The notes under the pieces were generated by a model, which worked only from the letters and a program-made list of their open reading frames with translations, was not told the origin of the DNA and did no database searches. A DNA stretch of 64,000 bases from Ditylenchus dipsaci (Eukaryota > Nematoda > Chromadorea > Rhabditida > Anguinidae), in NCBI GenBank assembly GCA_004194705.1, contig SADC01001285.1, positions 434,001 to 498,000 of the forward strand, written 5' to 3'. This document shows, in pieces, positions 10,600 through 23,900 of the stretch (position 1 is its first letter; each line of letters starts with the position of its first letter). The position numbers and the translations under genes were made by a program.

Positions 10600-11040
10600 T
10601 AGCAAATGGCTAAAATTGATTTGCGACCTCAAAATGCTGATTTACGCCCTCAAATTTATATTGCCATTTTTCTTTGAATTTTTGTTTCAATTTCACAAAA
10701 AAAAATTGTACCAGCATGTAGCCTGAATCTGGCTTTCTAATGAGCTATCAAACTTGCCTGGACGATTTAGAAAATGACAAGATTTTGAGGTTTCAAAATA
10801 ATTTTTAAAAGTTGACAGTTTTTTTTAAACTTCTAAATCTTGTCATTTTCTAAATTGTTCAGGCAAGTTTATAGCTTATTAGAAAGCCAAGATTCAGGGA
10901 TACATGCTGGTACAAAAAATTTGAAACATTACAACAAAAATTAAAAGAAAAATGGCAATATAAATTCGAGGGCGTAAATAATTAATTTGAGGCGTAAATC
11001 AGCATTTTGAGGGCGCAAATCACTTATAGCCATAGCAGAT
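10600..11040. repeat. Foldback element, family D, with terminal minisatellite
   Basis: The clearest family D copy. The left arm has GATTTGCGACCTCAAAATG, then CATGTAGCCTGAATCTGGC followed by TTTCTAATGAGCTATC; the right arm is the complement (10,855-10,910). The ends carry repeats of TTTGAGGGCGTAAAT. Confidence 0.85.
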
Positions 11041-11489
11041 GCGAAAAATTAAATATAGAATGGGCCAAGAAATTGGGCAAATTTTGTATCACCAAAACTT
11101 TTTTCCTAACACGATTTTGACATACGGTCTCTTTAACGATTGACTAAGTCAATTTGACTTGAAAATATACATTTTAGTATATATAGTAAAAATTTGAATT
11201 AAATGGTCACTAATATAATGACCCCTTTAACATAATGGCTTAAATATTCCGTTTGAAAGACACAGTTTTTTTTTGTAAAAATGTATGTCCCCCACCCAGA
11301 GATGGCAAGAAGTGGCCTTTCAGGCCAACAGGTGGCTTTTTTGAAAAAAGACCATTTTTCCCTTTCATCGCTTGTTTTCTCATGTATATAGCAGCAAATC
11401 TAATATTTTTATATATCAATATGAAAACATCTTCCTTATCTCTTATAAAACCTTGAAAGCGGATATTATAGTGAGAAATCGAAGTAACG
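11041..11489. other. Intergenic DNA, no gene seen
   Basis: About 450 bp. A 25-bp imperfect inverted repeat surrounds AGTGGCCTTTCAGGCC, paired with GGTGGCTTTTTTGAAAA. Overlapping open frames on both strands (11,240-11,497) have no recognisable protein features. Confidence 0.4.
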
Positions 11490-11890
11490 AACTCCAAAAT
11501 CTCAAAAAAGGCACCAAAAAGATTTTTTCTGCCACCAAAACTTAAAACCTAAATATTTTAAACTTTTTGTTTCAACTTTTTAATTTTTTTAGTATCGTGT
11601 AGCCCAGAATCTCAGCTTTCCAACAAGCCATCAGCTGATCAAATGGTGTTTCAAAAAGTTGGAGGAAAAGGTCTTTGAATATAGTATGGTCCATTTGAAG
11701 ACTTTTTACTCAATTTTTTGAAAGTTCGTTTGGTCAATTGATAGCTCATTAGAAAGCTGAGATCTTGAACTACACGATACTGAAAAAATAAACAAAATAG
11801 TCAAAAAAGTTAAGATAAAAGTCAATTTAATGGGAATTTTGGTTTTTGGTGGCAGAAAGATCTTTTTAGGTGGCATTTTCAAGCTTTTTG
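11490..11890. repeat. Foldback element, family D
   Basis: CGTGTAGCCCAGAATCTCAG followed by CTTTCCAACAAGCC on the left pairs with GCTCATTAGAAAGCTGAG and TACACGATACT on the right. Ends carry a repeated TGCCACCAAAA / TTTTGGTGGCA unit. Confidence 0.8.
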
Positions 11891-11907
11891 GCAAACAAAT
11901 CAATACA

Positions 11908-12142
11908 CCGTATTTACTGTATTAAGTCCCATGGGGAGTTATTTTTACCCTTCAAAATCGGAAAAATATTTCGATTTTGATATTTTTGGGTGCTCACCAA
12001 ATTTAAAAAGTGGAATCAGGTAAACTCGCGGCAACTAAGAAAACGCGAAAAACAGATTTGCGAAATGTTTGCTCTAGGCTGAGATATAAGGTCCGTAGGG
12101 TGGGACTTATTAGAGGGTGGGGAGTTAATACAGTAAATACGG
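11908..12142. mobile_element. MITE, CCGTA family, copy 2
   Basis: Starts CCGTATTTACTGTATTAAG and ends TACAGTAAATACGG. The interior has GGGTGCTCACCAAATT and GGAATCAGGTAAACTCG, matching the copy at 2,345. No transposase. Confidence 0.75.
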
Positions 12143-12329
12143 TAAGCTTTGTCGGCTCCAATCCACCTCAAAGGTAGGTAGGTACCTACCCTAACGGGTA
12201 TCCACCTCCAAAGCCTGAAACTCTAAATTACGGTTAACGTTATAGAGGCGGAGGCTATTTGAGAGGTGTGAACGGTAGAATTTCTTTTCACCTTTTATAT
12301 TCTTTTGCATCAGGAATATGATCAATCAA

Positions 12330-12660
12330 TTATCGAAGAAGCTGCAACAAATCTGGCTTAACTGGGACATTTTGCTACAGAATTGGAACAGATGGATGAA
12401 AGAAAGACTTCTTCGATGAACTTGATCAAAACTTGAATTCGTTCTATATGTTGGCTTTTCATTGGTTCAAAAAGTTCTTCACCTTTCGTACTCAATTCAA
12501 AAGATAGTCAATTTACACAACATTAAGTAGCTGATGGTGTGGGTGACTTTCATGAGGATGAAGTTTGTTTCTCTTGTACTGCCTGCTTGTCATACTTCTT
12601 TTCGAGTTCAGGTCTACAAAGTAGTGAGCTGTTCAATCACTACGTAGATGGTGGTTTCTC
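12330..12660 (+). pseudogene. Degenerate fragment of an unrecognised gene family (relative of 33.4-33.9 kb)
   Basis: Reading with frame changes gives SIIEEAATNLA, ATELEQMDE, KDFFDELDQNL, DGVGDFHEDE and LQSSELFNHYVDGGFSEYC. Each block aligns to the minus-strand gene at 33,424-33,852, with mostly conservative changes in the last block (D/N, F/Y, E/Q). Stops and frame jumps lie between blocks, and the match ends abruptly at about 12,660, where the MULE relic begins on the other strand. I do not recognise the protein; the first block should be alpha-helical. Most likely a dead partial copy. Confidence 0.55.
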
Positions 12661-12689
12661 AGAATATTGCGTATTCCATTAATTTGAGC

Positions 12690-13320
12690 AAAATCAAGAG
12701 CAAAAAGTGGATCAGTATTGTATCGATTGGAGAGCTTCTTCCTGCAGATGTTTGTGAAGGTTCGAACAAAAGTGCCAGTAGCAGCCAGCAATAGTTATTC
12801 CTACATTCTCCTCGAGCTGCATTCTGGATCGCCAGCTCAAAGTCGCATGACATTGACTTCGGTTTGAGATTCGGAAAGACCTGTGTCAGCAGTTGGAAGA
12901 GACGCCGGTATGTTACACCTCTCTTGTTCGGCAGAAGAGCAGTAGCGATCGGGAAAACAAAGCCTTTTCTCTTGGCAAGTACCACGGAGACCTAAAGTCA
13001 ATGTACAAGGAAAACTCATGAAACTCGAAATTACCTGTGCGAAAAGCGGAGGTGTGATCAGAAAAGTTCCATCACCGTAGATTTTTTTGACACTGCTCAT
13101 CATTGACCATAGCTTTTGCGTCCGAAACCAAGAATTCTTCCTCCAATTTCTTTTCCATTCTTGAGTCGAATAAGAGGAATTCATCCGGTTCTCTTCCACA
13201 AATGGCTTCGTAGAGGCGATATGCAGGCGTAATGACGATGTCCTTGAAAAAAAATTTCAACTGGATATGAAAAAGAACTAATCTTGACAGACGACGGAAT
13301 AGGAGGCGGTTTGCAATCAT
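12690..13320 (-). pseudogene. MULE (Mutator-like) transposase relic
   Basis: Minus strand, 5' to 3': FLLFDS (about 13,150), KIYGDGTFLITPPLFAQ (about 13,075), an intron of 43 nt at 12,992-13,034, then ALLPNKRGVTYRRLF, KPKSMSCDFELA (about 12,845) and GCYWHFCSNLH (about 12,780). This is the DDE core of the MULE family: the first Asp in GDGTF, the second in CDFE, and the GCxxH motif before the third acidic residue. A one-base shift separates CDFE from GCYWH, a stop follows soon after, and the third acidic residue and C-terminus are missing. No terminal inverted repeats could be tied to it. A dead transposase fragment. Confidence 0.8.
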
Positions 13321-14943
13321 CGGAATTAGTTCTGACCGCCGGATCCCTCGCTTTCGGTTGTCGATGTCTGGAAGACTGTCTTGAATGCCTGATATACTTG
13401 CTTGATTTCTAACTTGCTGATGATTTCACCGGTTCTCTACAAGTATGAAACATGAGAGAGGATAACTATCAGAATTTGAAAGCCTTACCATTGTTGTTGT
13501 TGTTGCCAATTGATTTCCTTCATTTGGATAGCTGTAGCGAAAAAATGAGACGGGTTGGCCTAGCATCCGTGAGGCGTTAGGGGTCTGAATGAAACACCAG
13601 TTTTGCAGACAAAACCAACCATTAATGCTACAAGAAACACAGTGAATATGCTAACAACAATCTCAAGAAAAAAAACAACTGAAATGGCAATAAAGCAACA
13701 CTTTTCAACCAAAAACTATTTTCTCAAAGTACACTGTTCTTTGAATAAAAATTGCGGTGTCGGCTTATTAGAGCATGTCGGCTCAATGGGTCATGTCGGA
13801 TTATTAGAGGAAATACGGTATGTTAGTTTTCGAAAGCTTTCTGGTGATAACGGAACAAGATTAAACTCATGTTATGTAGAAGTCGCTTAGTCTTATGACA
13901 AAAACATGCTTAAATGTTTAAAAATAAGAATGTCAAATAACCCCTAAGGAAGTAGTCTCCTCTTTTAAAGGAGGACAGACTTTAGGGGGTATTTTGACTA
14001 AAAAATGAGACAAGAACAGCAAAACCAAGTCCCGTAACAGCATTTTACGTGACCTAATCTCTGTAAAACTGTTGCTTGACTTAATTTTGCTTATCTCTGA
14101 ACTATTTTTATATTAACTTTGAAAACCTTTTTATTACCAAAATGTTAGCTAGATTCCAGCGGTCATTTTGAGTACTAAATACACACAACTCGGACAACAA
14201 AGTTTTGTGAAGAAAAGACATTGAATAAAAATTACCAACAAAACCGATAATTTTTTAGTTCAAAAACACCCCAAAAAGACCATCTACCCCCAAGGGGTGG
14301 GTGGCAAATATTTTGAAAAAAATTTAATTTCTTCCCTTATGAAGTGTTTAGATATGCTTCTTGCATCGTGTTGTGCAAAAAATGAGTTCCGGGGGTGATT
14401 TGGTTCACTTTTCAAAATTTTCGAGTACTGGGGGTGACTAAATAAGTGCCGAAAACCCATGATACCCGTATCATGGTCATTTCATAACTTTGATCTAAGG
14501 GTTGCACCACTTTTCGTGGTAATATCGCATCAATGGCCAGTTTCACTAAGAAGTCTTACATGCTCCACAAAAATATAATAAAAAATTTCCACGATAGGGT
14601 CTTCAAAATGGCACCCCAATAGGGTCCCTTGTAAGCCTAACTTGTTGTTCGAAAGGGTAGTTTCAGCGATTTTTTATAAGTCAGATTTGGGGGGGGGGTG
14701 GTTGGAAGGTTATTCTATACTAGCGCCTGATTTTTTTATAGAAAAGTACTTGACATCAAAGTCGCAGACGGCGGTGATTTACATTTCTGAAGGATTCCTT
14801 ACCTTATAATTGCACAGCTCTCTTTCCCGTCCATTTCTATGGCAACCATTGCTTATTTTAAACCAATTCCTGATTTCTTATATAACTATAAGTTGTTCTC
14901 TTTTTTACAATTTCTTTTCCAAGCTGCACCAATATTTATTTTT
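13321..14943. other. Gene-poor stretch upstream of IFT88
   Basis: Mostly unassigned AT-rich DNA. A CCGTA-family MITE end (ATTAGAGGAAATACGG) lies at about 13,800-13,817. A hairpin at 13,942-13,993 pairs GTCTCCTC with GAGGACAGAC across TTTTAAA. Polypurine and poly-G runs occur near 14,690. No gene is seen. Confidence 0.45.
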
Positions 14944-17900
14944 ATGGCATTGCTTTATTCAGCTCGTTCCAACACAAATGGGCAGCATCAGCAGCAACAA
15001 AAACAGGGTTCAGAAGCTGAAGATCCTACGCTGGTTTCAACGACTATGACCATGCTTATGACCTTGAAGTGAGTGATAATAATTATTTTTCCTCTCCACT
15101 TCCTAGCTATTTTAGAATATTTACAACGACAAGGAGTTTGTCCAGGCAGTGAATCGCTCCAGTTATGGAAGAAGACCCGTGAATTTTTTGTCATTAATTA
15201 TGAATGGAACTTCCTAAGCTGCTAGTTTGCTCAAAGAGAAAAGAGAAAATTCGGCCGTAGTCAATTGACTTTGTAGATTTGCAGCTTTTGGCCGTAAACA
15301 AGAAATTAAACTTGGGAATGTCAATCTTTTAAGCTGAAATCAAGAGCTTCAATTTTTTTCAATTTGCTGAATTTTACCTGAGCAAACTGTCAGCTTGAGA
15401 GGTTTCTTTTTATAACCAGCATGTTTCTAGACGACTGCTGCCAGAACTGTTGGCACAGCAGCAGGAGCAGCAATGATGCAACCCTCCAATGGGATAGTGA
15501 TCCTCCACTGTTCCGCTATGGTGTGCCCCCAGGCACATCAGGAGGAGGCGCTGCTCGTCAAATTGCAGGCAGTCGAATGGCCACTTCAAGTGGTGCCCTC
15601 CCAGAAGTGCAATGCCTGGCAACCAGCTCAATAGACCTATGACTGCTGTTAGGGCTGCAGGATACACTTCTGGAAGTGACGGAGTAAGTTTTTGCTTTTT
15701 GACACTTTGTTTGTGCCATGTTTAATCATATCCGTTGTAGAGAGTACTTTTGAAGGGTCAGCAGGCCTGGTGGCAGTGCCACCGACAAAAGAGATGAAAG
15801 GTATATTTTTTACATCTTTGTTACTTTTGACAGGTTTTGGTCTCTATTAAATATTCTTCGAAAATTGAGCATTTAATGAGCAGGGTGTGATTTATATAAG
15901 TTTCTAAAAAAAACCTGCAACTTAATAGCAGCTTAGGTATTTATCTTTTATCCGGGCCATATTTTTAACTCGTTTTATTTCTTTTTGTATACTTTTTGTG
16001 ATTCAACCGAAGGCTGAAAATGCGAACAAAAAAGAAAAAACACATAAGGTCAGAGCACAAATCAAAGACCAAGAAGTGCTCTTACTATCTAGTTAATGAA
16101 AACGTAGTTAGAACAAAAATTAACCCTCTTTTGCCGGTTGGTCAAATTTTGGCCAGTTCGAAAATTCATCCACAGTACAACTTATTGCACACGTTCAGAC
16201 ACAACTTTTTTTTAGAAAGTAAGAGAAAAAGCTGGCAAACATTTTAGTGATGAAAAGACTGAACGGAGACAGACAATAATCACTAAAAATTCAATCGAAA
16301 TGTGTATGTTTGGCCGTTTTATATTACACGGTTTTATAACTTTGTTTAGTTTAGTAAACCAAGAATTTCATTTACACTACGCCTTTTGCTTATGCGATAT
16401 AAAAGCCCTATTTCTGCAGATAGCAATAAATTTTTACTTGCAAGTGTGGAAGTATAAAAGTTATATTTTCGGTTCGTACTCATTTGGGCGCAACTCATTT
16501 GGGCCCGATTGTTTGAGCGCCTCATTTGGGCGCTTTTCAATTTTATACAGTCCAATCTCGATATAAGCACACTCCCTCAAGTTCTTTCCCGCCTAAGGTC
16601 CGACACTTTTTTTAACCCGATGTTCGAAGTCTTTTGCCAAACCTGATTCGTCAGTCTGATTAGAAAAATCGTACAGATTCTGATTCCACCAATCAGTTCT
16701 CGAGATAGCCACAAGTTTGCCGAAAAGACCCGCAGCTCTCGATATAAGCTCACCTAATTTTTTAAAAAAGTGTGCTTATATTGAGAGCCGCGGTCTTTTC
16801 GGCAAACTTGTGGCTATCTCGAGAACTGATTGGTGGAATCAGAATCTGTACGATTTTTCTGATCAGACTGACGAATCAGGTTTGACAAAAGACTTCGAAA
16901 ATCGGGTTAAAAAAAGTGTCGGACCCTAGGCGGGAACGAACTTGAGGGGGTGTGCTTATATCGAAAGTAAACTGTAGTATAAAAAGCGTCTCAGTCTAAC
17001 TTTTTTGCTCCAAATCATGAAAAAAACGCTCTCAGACGATAAAAAATATTTTTTTGACCCAAAATCAGACTTTTTGCATTGGGGGACCAAAGTAAATTGT
17101 CGGTTTTAAGATATTTTACCATGTTTTGTTCACTGGAGCTGGGCAAAAAGAGCCTTTTAATGCATTTTTTATCAAGAGTCTTGCTCGAAATTATGTCTAA
17201 GGTAAGTTAGTGCGCGCATCTCTAACCAAACCAAGCCCCTGCCCCTTCGGGGGCCCAGGGGCTTGGTTTTTTCCAGAACCAAAAATAATGTCTTTTTTAA
17301 GCTCCTGAGGCGATTTCAAGTCGTTTTGCTACATCAAATTAATATAAAAATTAAATGCGCCCAAATGAGTTGCGCACAAATAAGTGTGTACGATATTTTC
17401 GAAGCAACTATAATCGTGCCATATTTTGTCCAACCGCCCAAAGCGGTATTAAAAAACTATGTAAGTCATTTATTTATTCATCCATTTATCGCTTCTCGCT
17501 GACTCTTTTAGTGAGTTTTGGTTCTGTTTACCGCTTCGTTACCTTTTCAAATAAAATTAATGCAAAAACTAAATTTAATTGTAGTAGAAAACAATTATGA
17601 AAACAAATTTTGAAAAATTAAGCATTTCACAAGCTAAATGCAAGAAAGGTACAAAGCACTGCTCAGTGACTTGCAAAAGTGTGAAGTATTGCTTCACATT
17701 AAATTTTTGAAGTCATTTGATGCAATTGTTAAAAAAAAATTGAACATTTGTTCTTAAATAGCGTCAATTTTTTAAATTGGCGCCATAACTATTTTAACGC
17801 TTTGAGCCGGTTGGCCAAAATTTGGCCAATTCAGGATTCCACTTTCTGGGATTTTTTTCTGCATTGTTACTTTTTTCCTGGTTGTCAAGTAAAAATGCAA

Positions 17901-20900
17901 AAATCTGATAGAAAGATGCATTTACGGAAGGCCGGCAAAAGAGGGTTAAACTTTCTTAGAAAATGTGGCCCGGATAAGCCTAGCCTGAATTATTGGGGGA
18001 AGGGTATTTCCGGAGAGCTATATTGGGGGAGGGAGGGTGTATAACCGCGTAGCGCCAAGTATTGTTACGGACACGTGTGAGCTGATTTTATTTTCTCAAT
18101 TCTTGGAATCCAACCTTTTTAGCCTAAATGAGAAAGTGAAGAAGCAAGAGGCAGTAGTCAACGAGCTGCTCAAAGAAAGTATCATGGCCTATGACCTTAA
18201 GGACTATAAGATGGTGAGTGACCAGATTGCTACTTTTCTACAATCAATAACCGACAATTATAGGCTCTTGAGAAAGCCAAGAAGCAGGCAGAAAAGAACG
18301 GGCCACAGTGAAGTTCCGTGCCAACCACTCATTGGGTGAGCCCAACCTGGACCTCACTCTCGTAGTCCTTCTCAATCTGGCCCAGCAGGTGGGTTGGATT
18401 TACGTACATATACAAGGGTCAAGTGCAACATTGCCAACAATTGCAGCACCTGGCCAACAACATGCCTAACGAGGCACTGCATGTATATCATGCCATAGTC
18501 AAGTGAGTATTGCACCATCCTCACCCACATCAACACTTATTATTATTGTTGGTTGCAGGAACAAGGCATTCGCCAATGCTGGTCGCCTCAAAGTCAACAT
18601 TGGCAACATCTATTTCAGAAAAAAGGACTTCCTAAGGCAATCAAATACTACAGAATGGCTCTAGACAGGTGCCTAAGGTGCAGCAGAAGATTAGGTAGAT
18701 TCGATGTAATTGAGTGGGAAAATCATGAAAACCATCCAAAATGGATCAATAAAAGTCTACCACTTAATCTGTAAAACCAAATTTTCTGGCAACAATTTCC
18801 TAGCTCTACATATTTTTTTTATCTTGCTTCTAAATTTAGCAGAAAGTTTTATATTGACGTTTTTCTTTAGGGTTCAGTTTTATTTTTTGCACTGGCATGT
18901 ACAGGGTGTCGCAAAATTACGCGTGCACTTTTTTTAAAAGTTGTTTGAAATTTCTTTGAATTTTTTTTATCAAATATTGTTTATTTCTTACATTTTTGTG
19001 TGTTTCTTCAAAAAGCGGTTGCTATAACCAACTTATTTGTCTGTTTTTCAGAATGAATTCTGATTTCCGCCCCGCTTTCGTTCGATCGCCTGCATCACTG
19101 CAGAAGGAAAACATTTTGAGTGATTTTGTGTTGAAAATGCTGTAATTTCATGTCAATAAATTTGTTGTGTGTTAATCTGCAATTATATTGTGTTTATGCT
19201 CCTAAACCCTATAAATGTGGAGATTTCCGCGGGTATGGTTCCCGAAAGACGGAAATCGACCGGGCAAGGAGCTACCTCGCAAAAATTTTCAAAAATGCAC
19301 GCGTAATTTTGCGACACCCTGTAGTCCTGGATCTAAGCTTTCTAATGAGTTATTAGATTATAATAAATCATTTTAGGAAGCGAGAGATTTAGGAGTTTAA
19401 AAAAAATTGACAATTTTTTAAAAAGCTTTAATTTCTTCATTCCTAAAATCATTCATTAAATTTTAATAATTCATGAAAACGCTAAGATCCAGGCTAAATG
19501 CCAGTAGCAAAAAAAAAATACAACTGAACCCTGAAGAAAAATGTCCAAATAAAAATTTGCTGGTAAAATTCAGACTTTTTTTTTGAGAACATAAATACGT
19601 TTCAGAACCAAATTGCTGAACAACATTGGGGTGACCTGGTGAAACTGGGCAAATACGAGGATGCCCTCACAGCATTCGAGGACTGTCTGGACGCAAATGG
19701 AGACTATGACACTGCACTCAACCTGATTCTAGCCGCATACTGTCTGGAAGATGCGGAGAAGATGAGAGAGGCCTTCCAACGCTTGGTCGACATTCCACTG
19801 GGCAGTGGAAGTAGTGAGGTGGTGATAACTTAAAGGATATGAAAATTATAATTAAATCAGGGCTCACGAGCGCTCGGCATTCCCTAAATTTTCTGATTTT
19901 TTCATGAATCTTTGACTTAAAAAAATACGCACAAATACATTTTATCGGAAATGAAAAAAAAAGAAACATTTCCAGTCTAATAAATCCTGATTTTGTGCTA
20001 TTTTGACTTAGGAGTTTCGAAATACATACACATTCTTTATGGATGGTCATTTTTTCTCACCGCAAAAAATACTTGAAAATCACCGCAAATTAATTTTTTT
20101 TCACCGCAAAATACTCATTTCCCACCGAATTTGATGTTTTGCAGCTGTTTACGTCAATAATAACACGTAAAAACTTGTCGGAAAGACTGGGAAGGCAATA
20201 TCCAGTCTAAAATTCTAAAGTAATCAGAGTAAAGTTGAAAATAAAAAAAAATGTGGGGTTCATTGTTATTGAAAACAACCAAGCCTTAGGTTGGAGAACC
20301 AGCTACAACCACTGATCACAATGATTCTCTAGATGTGTGGGAGAGAAAACGCAAACAGCTGGCTGAACGCACCATCCTCATTGCTGCCAAGATCATCTCC
20401 CAGTCTATTGCTGAATCGTGAGTCCACAGTCTAGAGAACAGAATAATACTTTTCTATTAGACACAGACCCACTTAGTTCAAAAACATGCTTGTGGTTTAT
20501 TTTTTAAATAGCTTTTGACTATTCCCGAAAGTGACCCCAAATTTTTGTGATTCAAAAACTTACTAACAGGCTAGAGAGATAAAAAATAGTTTTATTAAAA
20601 ATCTCTCACACACTCTTTTTCACTAGGTGGTCTACATAAAAATAATTTTTTTATTAGAAAATTGCATGCATGCGTTCAGGTTCTCAAAGGGTATGCTTGG
20701 TGTGTGGAATGCATCAAACAATCCGTGTATGCTTCCTTAGCCACGGAGTTGGAGATGAACAAAGCGGTAGATTTGCTAAAACAAGGCCAGCTAGACACTG
20801 CCCTCCAGGCTCTACTTGCCTTCAAGGAGGGAGGCAAGGCCGTCCTTGCTAGGTATCCTATTCAAAAATTTACATTTACATGCAATTTTATATAAATGCA

Positions 20901-23900
20901 AACCATCAAATTTAAGTGCTGCCGCCAACAACCTGTCCCTGATCTACATCATGGTAAGTCTGTTGTAGGGTGATTTATATACCCAACCCTGTGTTTAGAA
21001 AGGAAAGGACAGCCTTCCTGAAGCTAGCCAGTACAGTCAACAAGCCCTGAGTCTGGACCGCTACAATGCAAATGCTCTAGTGAACACTGGCAACATACAC
21101 TACTTGAATTCTGAATACAAACTGGCCCAGCAATACTACAGGTAGTGGCTTACTGGCTGGTTTGACTCAAAATTAAGGAGCATATAAGTAGAAGTTTCAA
21201 GATGAACTTTAAAGTAGTCTATTAGAGAAGGCTATAGCTGAATTGAGTCCTCAAAAGTCTGAATTTCACCCTGAAATACACTAATTTCCGCCTTCTAATT
21301 CAATATTACCATTTTTCTTTGAATCAAGTTATAATTTTTTATAACTTTGCGTTATCATGTAGCTCTGAACCCTGGCTTTCTAATTACTTTTCTACTTTTT
21401 CTGAATGAGTTGCAAAATGCAGAGATCAAAAGGTTTAAAAAAGCTCTAAAAAATACCTTGATCTCTTTTTAAAAGTTCTTGATCTCCACATTGTGTTAGA
21501 ATTAAAAGGCAAAGTTTAAATAGTTTATTAGAAAGCTAACAGGGGAAGTACCCAAACTTATGAATTTAAGAAGACATTGAGATTTGTTTTTTGTGTATTT
21601 CTACTATACTCCCTGAGTAATGTCTAAATCTGTACTCATGGCTCGATCTTAAAAGCAGAATGACGGCATTGTCAAAAGTGCCCAAAAACAATGATACGGT
21701 ATCATGGTTTGGCAAGAATAAAGACTGTTCCCCTCACCCTAGCGCAAAATTTAATTTTCCCTAAGGGGAAACCACCCGTGAAATCTTGATTCTTGCCTTC
21801 TAAATGGTCAGTAAAACACTTGGTTTTCAAAAAATCGAAAAAGCTTTTCGGTTTTGTCTTGGTCCCCTAAGACAAACAATTAAAAATAATAATAGGAAAA
21901 AGGAAAAACTGCTGGCTGCTTGATGTTAGCATGGTAAACCAAGCACATTATCATTTTTAAAATTCTTTGGTGTACCCAGCTAACATTTTTTTACGATTCA
22001 CGAACATTACTGTCTGGTTTGCAGAGAAGCACTGCAAGTGGAAGCATCAAGTGTGCAGGCCATCTACAACCTAGGCTTGGTGTGTAGAGAGCTTGGTGAG
22101 TGGGAGCAAGCCAAACAATGCTTTTACAAACTCAACGAAATGTTGCTCAATTGCAATGTGCAGGTGCTCACCCAACTGGCCTCTCTCTACCACCAGCAAG
22201 ATGACCTGGCACAGGCTCTGGAGCTCTATACTCAAGCTAATAATCTGGCTCCCACGGATCCTGCCATCCTCCTACAACTGGCCAACATATACGACCAGGA
22301 GGGCGACAAGTCGCAAGCTTTCCAATGCCATTACGATGTAAGTGGCTAGTTTATGGAATAATTATTAAAAGCTATTGTTACTACTTGCAGAGTTATCGCT
22401 ATTTCCCACCCAATATAGAGGTGATCAAGTGGCTCGGCAACTACTACTTGTATGCCCAATTTGCAGAGAAAGCAGTCAACTACTTTGAGAAGGCTGCACT
22501 TATGGAGTAGGTTTTGGTTCCAAAACACAATGATTTACTGTAAAATTTAGTAAAAGTATGAAATGGCTAATTTTAGTCGGGTGGCTGAATAAAAAAAATC
22601 TCGAAAAATGTTATCATGTTTTCCTGAGAAAATTAAATAGGAAAAAATAGATGTTCAAGCACTTTGCCGGTAATATCGGGTAAATAAGAAAAAGCTCAAG
22701 TTGAATCGCAGCAGCAAATTCTGTTTTTTTCTAATTAACTTTAATGTCATTTTGTGCCAGCATTCAGCCCTGGATTTAATTTTTCTAACGAGGTATCAAA
22801 CTCCACGAAATAAATTTTTAGTTTAGAAATTTGAAATTTTTTGCATTTTTCACATCGGTTATTGTTTGATAGCTGGCTAGAAAGCTAAGATCACTTTCTA
22901 CATGCTAATTGAAAATTAAAGTAAAGTGCATTAAAATTGAAATGTACTTTTAAGGTTGCAATCGCGTGATTTCTTGTTGAAATTTTAGTGCTGCAATTGA
23001 GTTTGCAGCAGTGCTGCGAACTCAAAATTTAAAAAAAAAAGAACATTTTCGTAAAATAAAAGGCATTTGGTCAAAAAGTGACATTTTATCCAGTGCTTAC
23101 TGTGGCTTAAGTTCAAAAAATAAAGATTTGTACGTAAAACCTCAAATATTATAAAGATTTCGGATCTCAAATGAAGGACTAGTCTCTAAATAAAAGATGT
23201 TTTGTAGCCCTGCGTTACATCCATCAAAAAGTACAGGAAAAGTCACAAAAAGTTTAATTTTTGTAACTTTTATGTATTTTACTGAAATAATTTTTTCACG
23301 GAAAACTAAGCTCGAATTTTTTTTTCACATTCTCTGTTTTAGTAGTATTGTGTGTAATGTTGTCGATTCGAGGCCTCGATTTCGAGTTTTAGACTCGAAA
23401 ACTCGAAAATTTCGAGTTTCGAGTCTTATTTTCGAGCCTCGAGGCCACGAAAAAAAATTTCTAGTCATTTTTTCGAGTTTCGAGGCCTCGATTTCGAGTT
23501 TTAGACTCGAAAATTTTCGAGTTTCGATTCGAATCGAGGCCTCGAAAATATCGAGGCCTCGACAACCCTAATTGTGTGTAAAACTCACAAATTATAACAA
23601 AAGTAGTCCCTTAGCAATAATGATTGCAGACCCAACAACATAGAGTGGCACCTGCTGATTGCTAGTTGTCAGCGTCGCTCAGGCAACTTCCAGCGAGCTC
23701 TGCAGCTCTACAAGCAAATACACAGGCGCTTCCCCAACAATGTGGAGTGTGAGTAGTAATTGGCAATGAAAACAGCAGGATTACTACCCTTTTACAGGTC
23801 TTAAGTTCCTTGTGCAGCTGTGTAAGGATCTACGGATGCCTGAGGAAAAGGAGTATGCGGAGAAGTTAAAGAAGCTGGAGAAGGTCAATCAACTGCGAAT

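Noticed and set aside
23197..23571. 124-codon frame rich in SFRL/RPRF
   Set aside because: It covers the hAT MITE with its nested palindromes; the 8-bp duplication explains the sequence better.
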